In this document: piece by piece, positions 18,713 to 27,314 of the stretch
Layout of the letters: every line of letters begins with the position of its first letter
How positions within the stretch are numbered: position 1 is the first letter of the stretch
NCBI RefSeq assembly: GCF_003853415.1
Contig: NZ_QTPP01000016.1
Span: forward strand, 1-64,000
Length of the DNA: 64,000 nt
Source of the DNA: Burkholderia sp. Bp9142
GTDB lineage: Bacteria > Pseudomonadota > Gammaproteobacteria > Burkholderiales > Burkholderiaceae
Reading direction: 5' to 3'
Program-made: the position numbers and the translations under genes
Notes under the pieces: model-generated
Databases searched by the model: none
The model's input: only the letters and a program-made list of their open reading frames with translations
What the model was told of the DNA's origin: nothing

Positions 18713-19099
18713 TCAGGATGACGACGCATGTCTGCGGCGCGTGAATTCGAACGCGGGCCCCCAGATCGGATGTCCCTTCTCGGCGGGGGACAAGTCGAAG
18801 CGCGGGTTGAGGTCCAGAATCTTCGAGAATTCCGCGCGGCACGGCGCGATACGGTTCGTCACGCAGTAGCTGAACGCGAGCAGCTTGTGCGCGGCGACCT
18901 GCGTGTCGGTATCGGCTCCGTCGATTTCCTTCGCATGGCTCAGGATCGCGATCGTGCGTCCGTAGTCGCCGGCGCCGTAGGCCGCACGCGCGCTGTCGAC
19001 CGCGGCGCGCGCCGCCGACTGCGTGGGAGACGTGCTGCACCCGCCGATTCCCAGCAACAAGGCGCCGAGACAAATCACGATCGATGAGCGGCCTTTCAT
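18713..19099 (-). CDS. TssQ-family T6SS lipoprotein
   Basis: 128 residues with a lipoprotein signal: MKGRSS basic start, hydrophobic run, lipobox LGIGGC (Cys ~20). The mature part is TPR-like (ARAAYGAGDYGRTIAILSHA, then AHKLLAFSYCVTNRIAPCRAEFSKIL), ending in a FDLSPAEKGHPIWGPAF segment. Genes like this sit beside tagH in Burkholderia T6SS loci and are named TssQ. The role is not well established; it may help position the envelope complex at the outer membrane. It is co-oriented with tagH 47 bp away. The ATG at 19099 is chosen because the signal peptide begins there. Confidence 0.75.
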   Translation of the reverse strand: MKGRSSIVICLGALLLGIGGCSTSPTQSAARAAVDSARAAYGAGDYGRTIAILSHAKEIDGADTDTQVAAHKLLAFSYCVTNRIAPCRAEFSKILDLNPRFDLSPAEKGHPIWGPAFEFTRRRHASSS

Positions 19100-19730
19100 G
19101 TTGAAATGAAATATTTGCGTAATTGGAAGGTGGCGCACAAGCGCTGTTGGATTTTAGTGCCAATCATGCCGGCCGATGCCGCCGTTACTTTTTGTTTCAA
19201 TTGGCGAATTGCGTTCGAGTTACCACTCAAATCAATTCCGGATTTTCGACTTGTTAATCCATAAAATCGATTCTATAGTTCGCTGTGCTTTTGGGATTCG
19301 TCAGTTGTTTGCTCTGCGCCCGTCAATGGTCGAAACGGCGGGCCGTCCATTCGGGCAATGCAAACAGCCGCGCACGACCCACGGGGCGTAAGCCACCCAC
19401 CGTCGACAGCCGGCGAGCCTGGGTTCCGCGTCCATACAGCAAGTGTCCATGCAATAGAACCGGGCCGCCGCGGCGAACCGGTCGGATTAACACGTCTTCT
19501 CAAAGTGACTGAAATCAATTCAACCCATCGTCATCTCCCCAATTTCGATCCCGGCTCGTAATTGGCGATTTGACCCGGCTTTTCACAAGAATAAGTTGCC
19601 GAATACAATTTCAGCGGAAGGGTATGCAAGCCACATAATTACCGGTCAATTAATTGTCCCCTTTTAATCAGGAACTCCGGTTTCGCGTATGGAAATCGGC
19701 GGGGGGATTATTGCGCTGCGAGGGTGAAAT
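19100..19730. promoter_or_regulatory. AT-rich divergent control region of the T6SS locus
   Basis: A 631-bp non-coding stretch between the leftward tssQ-tagH and the rightward tssJ operon. The parts at ~19140-19290 and ~19500-19690 are clearly AT-rich against the GC-rich genes. No convincing ORF is visible. I looked for a -24/-12 sigma-54 site on both strands and found only off-spaced approximations. GAGGGTG before the tssJ ATG is a good ribosome-binding site. AT-rich T6SS control regions are often bound by H-NS/MvaT-type silencers; that is inference here. Confidence 0.55.
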
Positions 19731-20246
19731 ATGCGATGGCGGTCGAGCGGGTTCATCGTATTGGGATGTGCATTGCTGTTGCCCGGATGCGGCGCGACGG
19801 AGCGTGCCGCCGCGGTGCCGTATGCGATCACGGTCGACGTTGCGCCGGACGTCAACCCTGACCTCAACCGCAAGCCTTCGCCGATCGTGCTGAAGGTGTT
19901 CCAGCTGCGCGCGGCGTCGGCGTTCGATGGCGCGGACTTCTTCTCGCTCCAGGACAAGCCGGAGAACATCCTCGGCGCGGACCTGCTCGGCACCGATCGC
20001 GTGATCCTGCGGCCGGGCGAGTCGCGCACGCTGCACTACCGCGGCAATGTCGAGGCCGGTGCGATCGGCGTCGTCGCCGAATACCGGATGCTCGACAGGA
20101 ACCGCTGGCGCCTGACGGTGCCGCTGCCGCGCGCCAAGCAGCTCAACGCATACAAGTTCTGGCAGACGTCGCCCGGCGAGCTGAAGCTGTCGATCGCGGT
20201 CAGGAACGGCGGTCTCGCGTTGAACGACGCGCGGGGGCGCCCATGA
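19731..20246 (+). CDS. tssJ: T6SS outer-membrane lipoprotein TssJ
   Basis: 171 residues. Lipoprotein signal with lipobox LLPGC (Cys ~20), then a beta-sandwich domain with PSPIVLKVFQLRAASAFDGADF and a later DRNRWRLTVPLPRAKQLNAYKF. TssJ anchors the TssLM envelope complex at the outer membrane. It is the first gene of the main T6SS operon, preceded by GAGGGTG. Its stop overlaps the tssK start (ATGA). Confidence 0.95.
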   Translation: MRWRSSGFIVLGCALLLPGCGATERAAAVPYAITVDVAPDVNPDLNRKPSPIVLKVFQLRAASAFDGADFFSLQDKPENILGADLLGTDRVILRPGESRTLHYRGNVEAGAIGVVAEYRMLDRNRWRLTVPLPRAKQLNAYKFWQTSPGELKLSIAVRNGGLALNDARGRP

Positions 20247-21631
20247 CGGAACCGACCATGTCCGCAACGCCGGTCGCCGCACTGCGTCAGCGCGTGGTGT
20301 GGACCGAGGGGATGTTCCTGCGGCCGCAGCATTTCCAGCAGCTCGAACGGCACTGGGAACGCTACGTCGCGCTGCGTTGCGTGCCGCTGCAGGGGTTCTA
20401 CTGGGGTTTCGACACGCTCGAGATCGACCGTGAGCAGCTCGCGCTCGGCAAGGTCGCATTGCGCGCGGCGGCGGGCGTGATGCGCGACGGCACGCCGTTC
20501 GACCTGTCGCATCCCGATGATCTCCCCGAACCGCTCGACGTGCCGGCCGATGTGAAGGACCCATTGGTCGTGCTCGCGCTGCCGCTGTGGCGCGGCGGTG
20601 GCGAGGACGTGTCGTTCGGTGCCGACGCGGCCAGCGGCGGCGGCGGCGGCCCGGACGTCGCACGCTACGTGGTGCGCGAGTACGAAGTGGCTGACGCGAA
20701 CGCGGTCGCGCTCGGCCCCGCGCTGCTGCAGACAGGGCGCCTGAACGTCCGGCTGATGCTCGACACCGAGCTGACCGGCGACTGGCATGCGCTCGGCGTC
20801 GTGCGGATCGTCGAGCGGCGTACCGACGCGCGGCTGCTCGTCGACGACGGCTACATTCCGCCGCGCCTGGTCGCGCAGCGCGATGCCGCGTTGCTGGCGT
20901 ACACGCGCGAACTGCACGGACTGCTGACGCAGCGCAGCGAAGCGCTGGCCGAGCGCCTGTCGGAACCGGGGCGCGGCGGCGTGTCGGAAGTCGCGGATTT
21001 CCTGCTGCTGCAACTCGTGAACCGCTATCTGGCGCTGACCTGGCATGCGCAGCAGGATGTCGCGACGCATCCGGAGGCGCTGTTCCGTGACTGGCTGAAG
21101 CTCGCGTGCGACCTCAGCACGTTCACGGCGGCCGGCCGGCGCCCGCAATCGCTCGCGGTCTACGTGCACGACGACCTGCGCACGAGCTTCGCCGAACTGA
21201 TGACGGAGCTGCGCCGGTCGCTGTCGACGGTGCTGGAGCAAAACGCGATCCAGATCGAGCTGCGCGACGCGGGCAACGGCATCCGGGTCGCGACGCTCGC
21301 CGATCCCGCGCTGCGCGACACGGCCGGCTTCGTGCTCGCGGTGCGCGCGGACGTGCCGGCCGACAGCCTGCGCGCGCGGTTTCCCGCGCAGGCGAAACTC
21401 GGCCCGGTCGAGCGGATCCGCGACCTGGTGCAGTTGCAGCTGCCGGGCATCACGATGCGCCAGTTGCCGGTTGCGCCGCGGCAGATCCCGTATCACGCGG
21501 GTCATACGTACTTCGAGATCGACAAGGGCGGCGACCTGTGGAAGCAGCTGGCGCGCTCCGGCGGTCTCGCATTTCATTTCGCCGGCGAATTCCCCGGGCT
21601 CTCGATGGAGTTCTGGGCGATACGCGGGTGA
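20243..21631 (+). CDS. tssK: T6SS baseplate protein TssK
   Basis: 462 residues. The family opening RVVWTEGMFLRPQHFQQLERHW is plain near residue 14, and the C-terminal half has IRDLVQLQLPGITMRQLPVAPRQIP typical of TssK. The trimer links the baseplate to the TssLM membrane complex. The ATG at 20243 overlaps tssJ; an in-frame ATG at 20258 is a possible alternative start. Confidence 0.95.
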   Translation: MTEPTMSATPVAALRQRVVWTEGMFLRPQHFQQLERHWERYVALRCVPLQGFYWGFDTLEIDREQLALGKVALRAAAGVMRDGTPFDLSHPDDLPEPLDVPADVKDPLVVLALPLWRGGGEDVSFGADAASGGGGGPDVARYVVREYEVADANAVALGPALLQTGRLNVRLMLDTELTGDWHALGVVRIVERRTDARLLVDDGYIPPRLVAQRDAALLAYTRELHGLLTQRSEALAERLSEPGRGGVSEVADFLLLQLVNRYLALTWHAQQDVATHPEALFRDWLKLACDLSTFTAAGRRPQSLAVYVHDDLRTSFAELMTELRRSLSTVLEQNAIQIELRDAGNGIRVATLADPALRDTAGFVLAVRADVPADSLRARFPAQAKLGPVERIRDLVQLQLPGITMRQLPVAPRQIPYHAGHTYFEIDKGGDLWKQLARSGGLAFHFAGEFPGLSMEFWAIRG

Positions 21632-21646
21632 GGGCGGGGCAGCGCG

Positions 21647-22966
21647 ATGAATTCTTCCTCCGATTCGATTTCCGCCGGCGCCGGCGGATTCGTGCCGCCG
21701 AATCCGGGCGGCATGCATCCGGCCGCGGCGTCCGGCGCGGCCGGGCCGACGGCCACGCAGCCGCGCCCGGGCCGCTGGGCCGCGAGCGGCACGAACCCGC
21801 TCGTCGCGGCCGCGAACCCGCTGCTCAACCTGGTGCCGCAGATCCGCTCGACCGTCCATCATCCGAATCCGGCGTGGCTGCGCGAGCATCTCGTCGTCGA
21901 GATCCGCCAGTTCGAGGCGCGCGCACAGGAAGCCGGCGTGCCGTCGGAGGCGATCATCGGCGCGCGCTACTGTCTGTGCACGGCGCTCGACGAGGCGGCC
22001 GCGCTGACGCCGTGGGGCGGCAGCGTGTGGTCGTCGCACAGCCTGCTCGTGTCGTTCCATAACGAAACCTGGGGCGGCGAGAAGTTCTTCCACCTGCTCG
22101 AACGCCTGTCGCAGCAGCCGCGCCAGCATCTCGACCTGCTGGAGCTGCTGTATTTCTGTCTCGCGCTCGGTTTCGAAGGCCGCTACCGGGTGCTCGACAA
22201 CGGCCACGCGGAGCTCGACGCGCTGCGCCGGCAGCTGGCCCACACGATCCGCTCGGTGCGCGGCGAATTCGATCCCGCGTTGTCGCCGCACTGGCGCGAC
22301 GTCGTCACACGCGACGTGGCGCGCCGCTTCGTCGTGCCGCTGTGGGTGTGCGCGGCGCTCGCGTTGCTGATCGGCTTCGGCGTGTTCGTCGGTCTGCGCG
22401 TCGCGCTGGCCGGGCATTCGGACCAGCTGTTCGCGTCGATCGACGGGCTGCACGTGCCGAAGCTGCAGCCCGCGCAGGCGCCGCCGCGCCCGGCGCCGGT
22501 GCCGCGCGTCGCGAAGTTCCTGGCGCCCGAGATCGCGGCCGGCCTCGTGGCGGTGCGCGACGACGCCGATCGCAGCGTGATCGTGCTGCGTGGCGACGGG
22601 CTGTTCAAGTCCGGCTCGACGTCGGTGATCGACCGTTACGCGCCGGTGCTCGCGCGGGTCGCGGATGCGCTGAACCAGGTGCCCGGCAACGTGCGCGTGA
22701 CCGGCTATACCGACGACACGCCGGTGCATACGGCACGCTTCGCATCGAACTGGGACCTGTCGCGCGAACGCGCGGAGGCCGTGCGCGGCATGATCGCCGC
22801 GCGCCTCGACCATCCGGAGCGGCTCGCGGCCGAGGGGCGCGGCACGCTCGATCCGGTCGCGCCGAACGATACGCCCGCGAACCGCGCGCTGAACCGGCGC
22901 GTCGAGATCACGCTGCTGCCGGCGCCCGGCAGCGCCGCCGTCGGCGCGACGCAGGGGGCGCACTGA
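21647..22966 (+). CDS. tssL: T6SS inner-membrane protein TssL with OmpA-type C-terminal domain
   Basis: 439 residues. A Pro/Ala-rich N-terminus precedes the DotU domain (NPLLNLVPQIRSTVHHPN near residue 60 to FEGRYRVLDNGHAELDALRRQ near 185). One transmembrane helix (VPLWVCAALALLIGFGVFVG, ~230-250) follows. The C-terminal ~150 residues are an OmpA-like peptidoglycan-binding domain (VTGYTDDTPVHTARFASNWDLSRERAEAV). This is the long TssL form, which anchors the machine to the cell wall without needing TagL. The stop is one nucleotide before tssM. Confidence 0.95.
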   Translation: MNSSSDSISAGAGGFVPPNPGGMHPAAASGAAGPTATQPRPGRWAASGTNPLVAAANPLLNLVPQIRSTVHHPNPAWLREHLVVEIRQFEARAQEAGVPSEAIIGARYCLCTALDEAAALTPWGGSVWSSHSLLVSFHNETWGGEKFFHLLERLSQQPRQHLDLLELLYFCLALGFEGRYRVLDNGHAELDALRRQLAHTIRSVRGEFDPALSPHWRDVVTRDVARRFVVPLWVCAALALLIGFGVFVGLRVALAGHSDQLFASIDGLHVPKLQPAQAPPRPAPVPRVAKFLAPEIAAGLVAVRDDADRSVIVLRGDGLFKSGSTSVIDRYAPVLARVADALNQVPGNVRVTGYTDDTPVHTARFASNWDLSRERAEAVRGMIAARLDHPERLAAEGRGTLDPVAPNDTPANRALNRRVEITLLPAPGSAAVGATQGAH

Positions 22967-22967
22967 C

Positions 22968-25900
22968 ATGAACCAGGCTGTCGCCCGTTTCGTCCGGCCG
23001 TTGCCGTCGCGGGAGATCTGGACCGTTGCCGGTCTGGTCGTGCTCGCGTGCTTCGTGTGGCTCGCCGGGCCGCTGTTCGCGTTCGCCGAGGTCCGGCCGC
23101 TCGAGAGCGCCTGGGCGCGCGCGGTGACGATCGCGGTGCTGTTCGGCGCGTGGGGCGCGCGCGTCGCGTGGCGAAGCTGGCACGCGAGCCGCCTGAACGC
23201 GCAGTTGCTGAACCAGCTGCGTGAAGCCGCGCCCGGGCCGGCCACCGCCGACGATCCGGCGAAGGCCCAGCTCGACGAGCTGCGCAGCCGCTTCGACGAG
23301 GCCGCGACGCTGCTGAAGAAAGTCCGCTTCGGGCAGGCCGATACCGCGCGCAAGGGGCGGGCGCGCTGGTTCGACCGGATGTCGCGCCAGTATCTGTACC
23401 AGCTCCCGTGGTACGTGTTCATCGGCGCGCCGGGCTCGGGCAAGACGACCGCGCTCGTCAATTCCGGGCTCAGCTTTCCGCTCGCCGAGCAATTCGGCCG
23501 CGCGGCGATTCGCGGCGTGGGCGGCACCCGGCACTGCGACTGGTGGTTCACGAACGACGCGGTGCTGATCGACACGGCCGGCCGCTATACGACGCACGAA
23601 GGCAATCGCGCTCTCGACGAAGCCGAGTGGAAGGGCTTCGTCGAGTTGCTGAAGAAATACCGCACGCGCCAGCCGCTGAACGGCGCGATGCTGACGATCA
23701 GCGTCGCCGACCTGGTCGGCGCGTCGGAAGCCGAGCGTACGCAGCACGCGATGGTGCTGCGCAAGCGGCTGCTCGAACTGCGCGCGCAGCTCGGCATCCG
23801 GTTTCCGGTCTACCTGCTCGTGACGAAGGCCGACCTGCTGGCCGGCTTCGCCGAGTATTTCGGCGGCTTCGGCCGCGCGGAATGCGCGCAGGTGTGGGGT
23901 TTCACGTTCCCGCTCGCGCAGAGCGAGGCGCCGGGCTTCGACCTGCGCGCCGCGTTCGACCGCGAATACCGGCTGCTGCACCAGCGGCTGAATGACGGGC
24001 TGCCCGAGCTGCTCGCCGCGCAGACCGATGCGCGCCAGCGCGAGATGGCGTACCTGCTGCCGCAGCAGGTGGCCGACCTGCAGGACATGCTCGGGCAGTT
24101 CGTCGCCGAAGTGTTTTCCGTGTCGAGCTTCGAGCCGATGCCGATGCTGCGCGGCGTCTACCTGACGAGCGGCACGCAGGAGGGCACCGCGTTCGACCGC
24201 GTGATGAGCGGCATCAAGCGCTTCCTGAAGATCGAGGGCGTGCCGCCGGTCGCACAGGTCGGCTCGACCGGGCGCAGCTTCTTCCTGAAGTCGCTGCTGC
24301 AGGAGCACATCTTCCGCGAAGCCGCGCTCGCCGGCAGCGACCTGCGCTGGCATCAGAAGCGGCGCGTGCTGCAGATCGCCGGCTACGCGCTGCTTGCGCT
24401 CGTGAGCGTGGCCGTGCTGGCCGCATGGCTGCGCAGCTATTCGAACAATCGCGCGTATCTCGACCGGATCGCGCAGCGCGTGCCCGCCGTCGATGCGCAG
24501 ATCGCCGGCGCGAAATTCTCGGATGCGGCCGACGTCGCGCGGCTGCTGCCGGTACTCGACGCACTCGGCGGGCTCGCGAATGCCGGCGGCGTCGACCGGT
24601 CGCATCCGCCGCTCGCATACCGCTGGGGCCTCTTTCAGGGCGAGAAGATCGACGAGGCCGTCGACGCCGTGTACCGGCGCGCGCTCGACGACGTGCTGCT
24701 GCCGATCGCCGCGCGCCGGATGGAGGCCGCGCTGAGTGACGCGCGTCCGGACGAAACCGACTACGCGTATGCGGCGCTGAAGGCCTATCTGATGCTGTAC
24801 GACAGCGCGCACTACGATCCCGCGTTCGTGCAGGCCGTCGTCGACCTGGAAATGGAGCGCTCGCTGCCGCCCGACTTCTCGCCGGCCGAACGCTCGGCGC
24901 TGCGTGCGCATCTCGCCGCGTTGTTCGGCAACCGGGTGGCGGTGTCGCCGTATCCGATGAACGAGCGGCTCGTGGCCGACGTGCGCGACCGGCTGCGGCA
25001 GGTGCCGTTCTCGCAGCGGCTGTACCGCCAGCTCACGCGCACGCTGCGGCCGGCGACTGCCGCGTTCGATTTCAGCGTCGCGCGCGCGGTGGGGCCCGAC
25101 GCATCGCTGGTGTTCCGCCGCCAGGGCGGCAAGCCGCTGTCGGAAGGCGTGCCGGGCCTCTATACGCGCAACGGCTATCGCAACGTGTTCTCGCCGCGCC
25201 TTGCCGGCGAGGTCGACGCGTACGGGCGCGAGGAGGTGTGGGTGCTGAACCTCGGGCTGTCCGAGATTCCCGGGCCGAACGACGCCGCCGCGTGGGCGCG
25301 CGACATCCGGCAGCTGTACCTGAACGACTACCTGAAGATCTGGGACGACCATCTCGCCGACATCAAGCTGCAGCGCACGGCGACGCTTGCGCAGAGCATC
25401 CAGGTCGCACGTGCGCTGTCGTCGGCGGATTCGCCGCTTACCCGGCTGATGATCGCGCTTGCGCGCGACACGGCGCTCGGCGATGCGCCGGGCGGCGCGC
25501 GCAATCTCGCGTCGCGCGCACAGGACAAGGTCGACGAGGCGCGCAGCTCGCTGTCGCAGATCTTCGCGGGGCAGGGCGCAGGCGACGCGAATCCGTCCGC
25601 GGCGGCGCCCGCGAGCCCCGAGCAGGTGGTCGACAGCCACTTCGCCGGGCTGCGCGCGTTCGCGCCGGGCAGCGGCGACCAGGCGCAGGCGTTCGACGCG
25701 GTGCTGAAGTCGATCGACGCGCTCTATACGTACCTGACGGCCACCGACGATGCGCTGCGCAGCGGCGCCCAGCCGCCGCCGTCCGACGCGCCCGCGCGGC
25801 TGCGCGCGCAGGCCGGGCGGCTGCCCACGCCGTTCCGCGACGTGCTCGACGACCTGTCGAACGTCGCGAACGGCAGCGTCGCGACCGTCGAGCAGCGCAG

Positions 25901-26597
25901 CGTCGCGCAGCGGGCCGGCGCGAACGTCGGCGACTTCTGCCGGCAGGCGATCGTCGGCCGCTATCCGTTCGCGCGCGGATCGTCGCGCGACGTCGCACCG
26001 GCGGATTTCGCGCAGATGTTCGCGCCGGGCGGCCTGATGGACGATTTCTTCCAGAAGAACCTGCAGTCGATCGTCGATACGACGTCGCACCCGTGGCGTT
26101 TCGCGAACCGCAATGCGGATGCCGATCCGTCGGCGGCCGCGATGCTTGCGTCGTTCGAGAAGGCCGCGGTGATCCGCGACGTCTATTTCGGCGGCGGCGC
26201 ACGCACCGCGCAACTGAAGGCGCAGATCCAGCCGCTCGAAATGGACCCGTCGATCACGGAGATGGTGCTCGACGTCGACGGCCAGATCGTCCGCTATGCG
26301 CACGGCCCGCTCGTGCAGAGCGCGGTGGGCTGGCCCGGCCCGCGCGGCAGCAATCAGGTGCGGCTGCAGGTGTCCGCGCAGGCCGGCGCGACCGACGGCT
26401 TCACGACCGGCGGGCCGTGGGCGCTGCACCGGCTGTTCGACCGCGCCGCCGTGTCGGCCGGGCGCGGCTCGGACCAGATGATCGCGCGCTTCACCGTCGA
26501 CGGCAAACCGCTCGTGCTGCAGGTGAATGCGGGCAGTGTCCGCAATCCGTTCAGGCTGCCCCAGATGGAGTCCTTTACATGCCCTCCGAAGCAATGA
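22968..26597 (+). CDS. tssM: T6SS inner-membrane protein TssM (IcmF)
   Basis: 1209 residues. N-terminal transmembrane helices, then a cytoplasmic GTPase-like domain with Walker A GAPGSGKTT at residues ~153-161 and a LIDTAGRYTTHE block. A further TM helix lies near residue 470 (VLQIAGYALLALVSVAVLAAW), and a large periplasmic part contacts TssJ. TssM forms the trans-envelope channel with TssJ and TssL. Length and domain order match the family. The last 19 nt overlap the start of tagF. Confidence 0.96.
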   Translation: MNQAVARFVRPLPSREIWTVAGLVVLACFVWLAGPLFAFAEVRPLESAWARAVTIAVLFGAWGARVAWRSWHASRLNAQLLNQLREAAPGPATADDPAKAQLDELRSRFDEAATLLKKVRFGQADTARKGRARWFDRMSRQYLYQLPWYVFIGAPGSGKTTALVNSGLSFPLAEQFGRAAIRGVGGTRHCDWWFTNDAVLIDTAGRYTTHEGNRALDEAEWKGFVELLKKYRTRQPLNGAMLTISVADLVGASEAERTQHAMVLRKRLLELRAQLGIRFPVYLLVTKADLLAGFAEYFGGFGRAECAQVWGFTFPLAQSEAPGFDLRAAFDREYRLLHQRLNDGLPELLAAQTDARQREMAYLLPQQVADLQDMLGQFVAEVFSVSSFEPMPMLRGVYLTSGTQEGTAFDRVMSGIKRFLKIEGVPPVAQVGSTGRSFFLKSLLQEHIFREAALAGSDLRWHQKRRVLQIAGYALLALVSVAVLAAWLRSYSNNRAYLDRIAQRVPAVDAQIAGAKFSDAADVARLLPVLDALGGLANAGGVDRSHPPLAYRWGLFQGEKIDEAVDAVYRRALDDVLLPIAARRMEAALSDARPDETDYAYAALKAYLMLYDSAHYDPAFVQAVVDLEMERSLPPDFSPAERSALRAHLAALFGNRVAVSPYPMNERLVADVRDRLRQVPFSQRLYRQLTRTLRPATAAFDFSVARAVGPDASLVFRRQGGKPLSEGVPGLYTRNGYRNVFSPRLAGEVDAYGREEVWVLNLGLSEIPGPNDAAAWARDIRQLYLNDYLKIWDDHLADIKLQRTATLAQSIQVARALSSADSPLTRLMIALARDTALGDAPGGARNLASRAQDKVDEARSSLSQIFAGQGAGDANPSAAAPASPEQVVDSHFAGLRAFAPGSGDQAQAFDAVLKSIDALYTYLTATDDALRSGAQPPPSDAPARLRAQAGRLPTPFRDVLDDLSNVANGSVATVEQRSVAQRAGANVGDFCRQAIVGRYPFARGSSRDVAPADFAQMFAPGGLMDDFFQKNLQSIVDTTSHPWRFANRNADADPSAAAMLASFEKAAVIRDVYFGGGARTAQLKAQIQPLEMDPSITEMVLDVDGQIVRYAHGPLVQSAVGWPGPRGSNQVRLQVSAQAGATDGFTTGGPWALHRLFDRAAVSAGRGSDQMIARFTVDGKPLVLQVNAGSVRNPFRLPQMESFTCPPKQ

Positions 26598-27271
26598 GCC
26601 GCCTCCCGCCGCTCGCGCGCGCCGATGGCGACGCCCCGGCCTGGTACGGAAAGATTCCGGGCGCCGGCGACTTCGTGAACAGCCGTCTGCCGCACGCGCT
26701 CGCGCTCTGGTGGGAGCTCTGGCTTCAGCCGGGAATGGCCGCGATGCGGCAGCTCGGCCCGGACGAGATCGCGCGCCACTACACGGTCGCGCCGGTCTGG
26801 AATTTCCTGGTGCCGGCGGGCGCCGGCGCGTCGTGCGTGCAGGCGGGCTGTCTCGCGCCGAGCTGCGACCGCGTCGGGCGCTACTACCCGGTGATCGTGA
26901 CGCTGCCGATGCCGGCGGCCGACGGCTGGAACGGGCTGCCGGACGCCGCCGACGCGTTCTACTGGCAGGCCGGCCATGCGCTGCTCGACGCGATCCGGCA
27001 TGCGCGCGCGCCGGCCGATCTCGAGCAGGCGCTCGAGCGCGTGCGGCTCGCGCCGGGCGGCGGGCTACCGGCGGAAGGCGTCGACGGGATGCCGGCGACG
27101 CTGCCGGAGCGGCCGGCGCTCGCTGCATGGCCCGGGCTGTCCGGCTATTTCGATCCGCACGGCGGGACGAGCTTCTGGTGGACCAATCGCGCCGACGGTT
27201 CGCCGCTGCGCACGCATGCGCATACGGGTGTGCCCGACAACGCACTGTTCCTGACGCTGTTCGGCGGCTAG
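26579..27271 (+). CDS. tagF: T6SS regulatory protein TagF
   Basis: 230 residues of the TagF family: WYGKIPGAGDFVNSRLPHALA near residue 22, and later YYPVIVTLPMP and TSFWWTNRADG. TagF represses T6SS assembly post-translationally, counteracting the kinase/FHA pathway in Pseudomonas. Encoding it next to the kinase, with tagH at the other end of the locus, suggests threonine-phosphorylation control here. The ATG at 26579 overlaps tssM; an in-frame ATG at 26594 is an alternative. Confidence 0.92.
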   Translation: MPSEAMSRLPPLARADGDAPAWYGKIPGAGDFVNSRLPHALALWWELWLQPGMAAMRQLGPDEIARHYTVAPVWNFLVPAGAGASCVQAGCLAPSCDRVGRYYPVIVTLPMPAADGWNGLPDAADAFYWQAGHALLDAIRHARAPADLEQALERVRLAPGGGLPAEGVDGMPATLPERPALAAWPGLSGYFDPHGGTSFWWTNRADGSPLRTHAHTGVPDNALFLTLFGG

Positions 27272-27314
27272 CGGCCGGCGGCGGGCCACACGGATGCGGT
27301 ATCGCGAGGTGGAC

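Noticed and set aside
18666..19163. TagH extended upstream to 634 residues
   Set aside because: The extra frame is antisense-free but overlaps the tssQ-like lipoprotein gene on the same strand in another frame. The FHA domain begins at the ATG at 18665.
19176..19561. Small open frames in the T6SS control region
   Set aside because: No ribosome-binding sites, no homology-like motifs, and atypical composition. Treated as non-coding.
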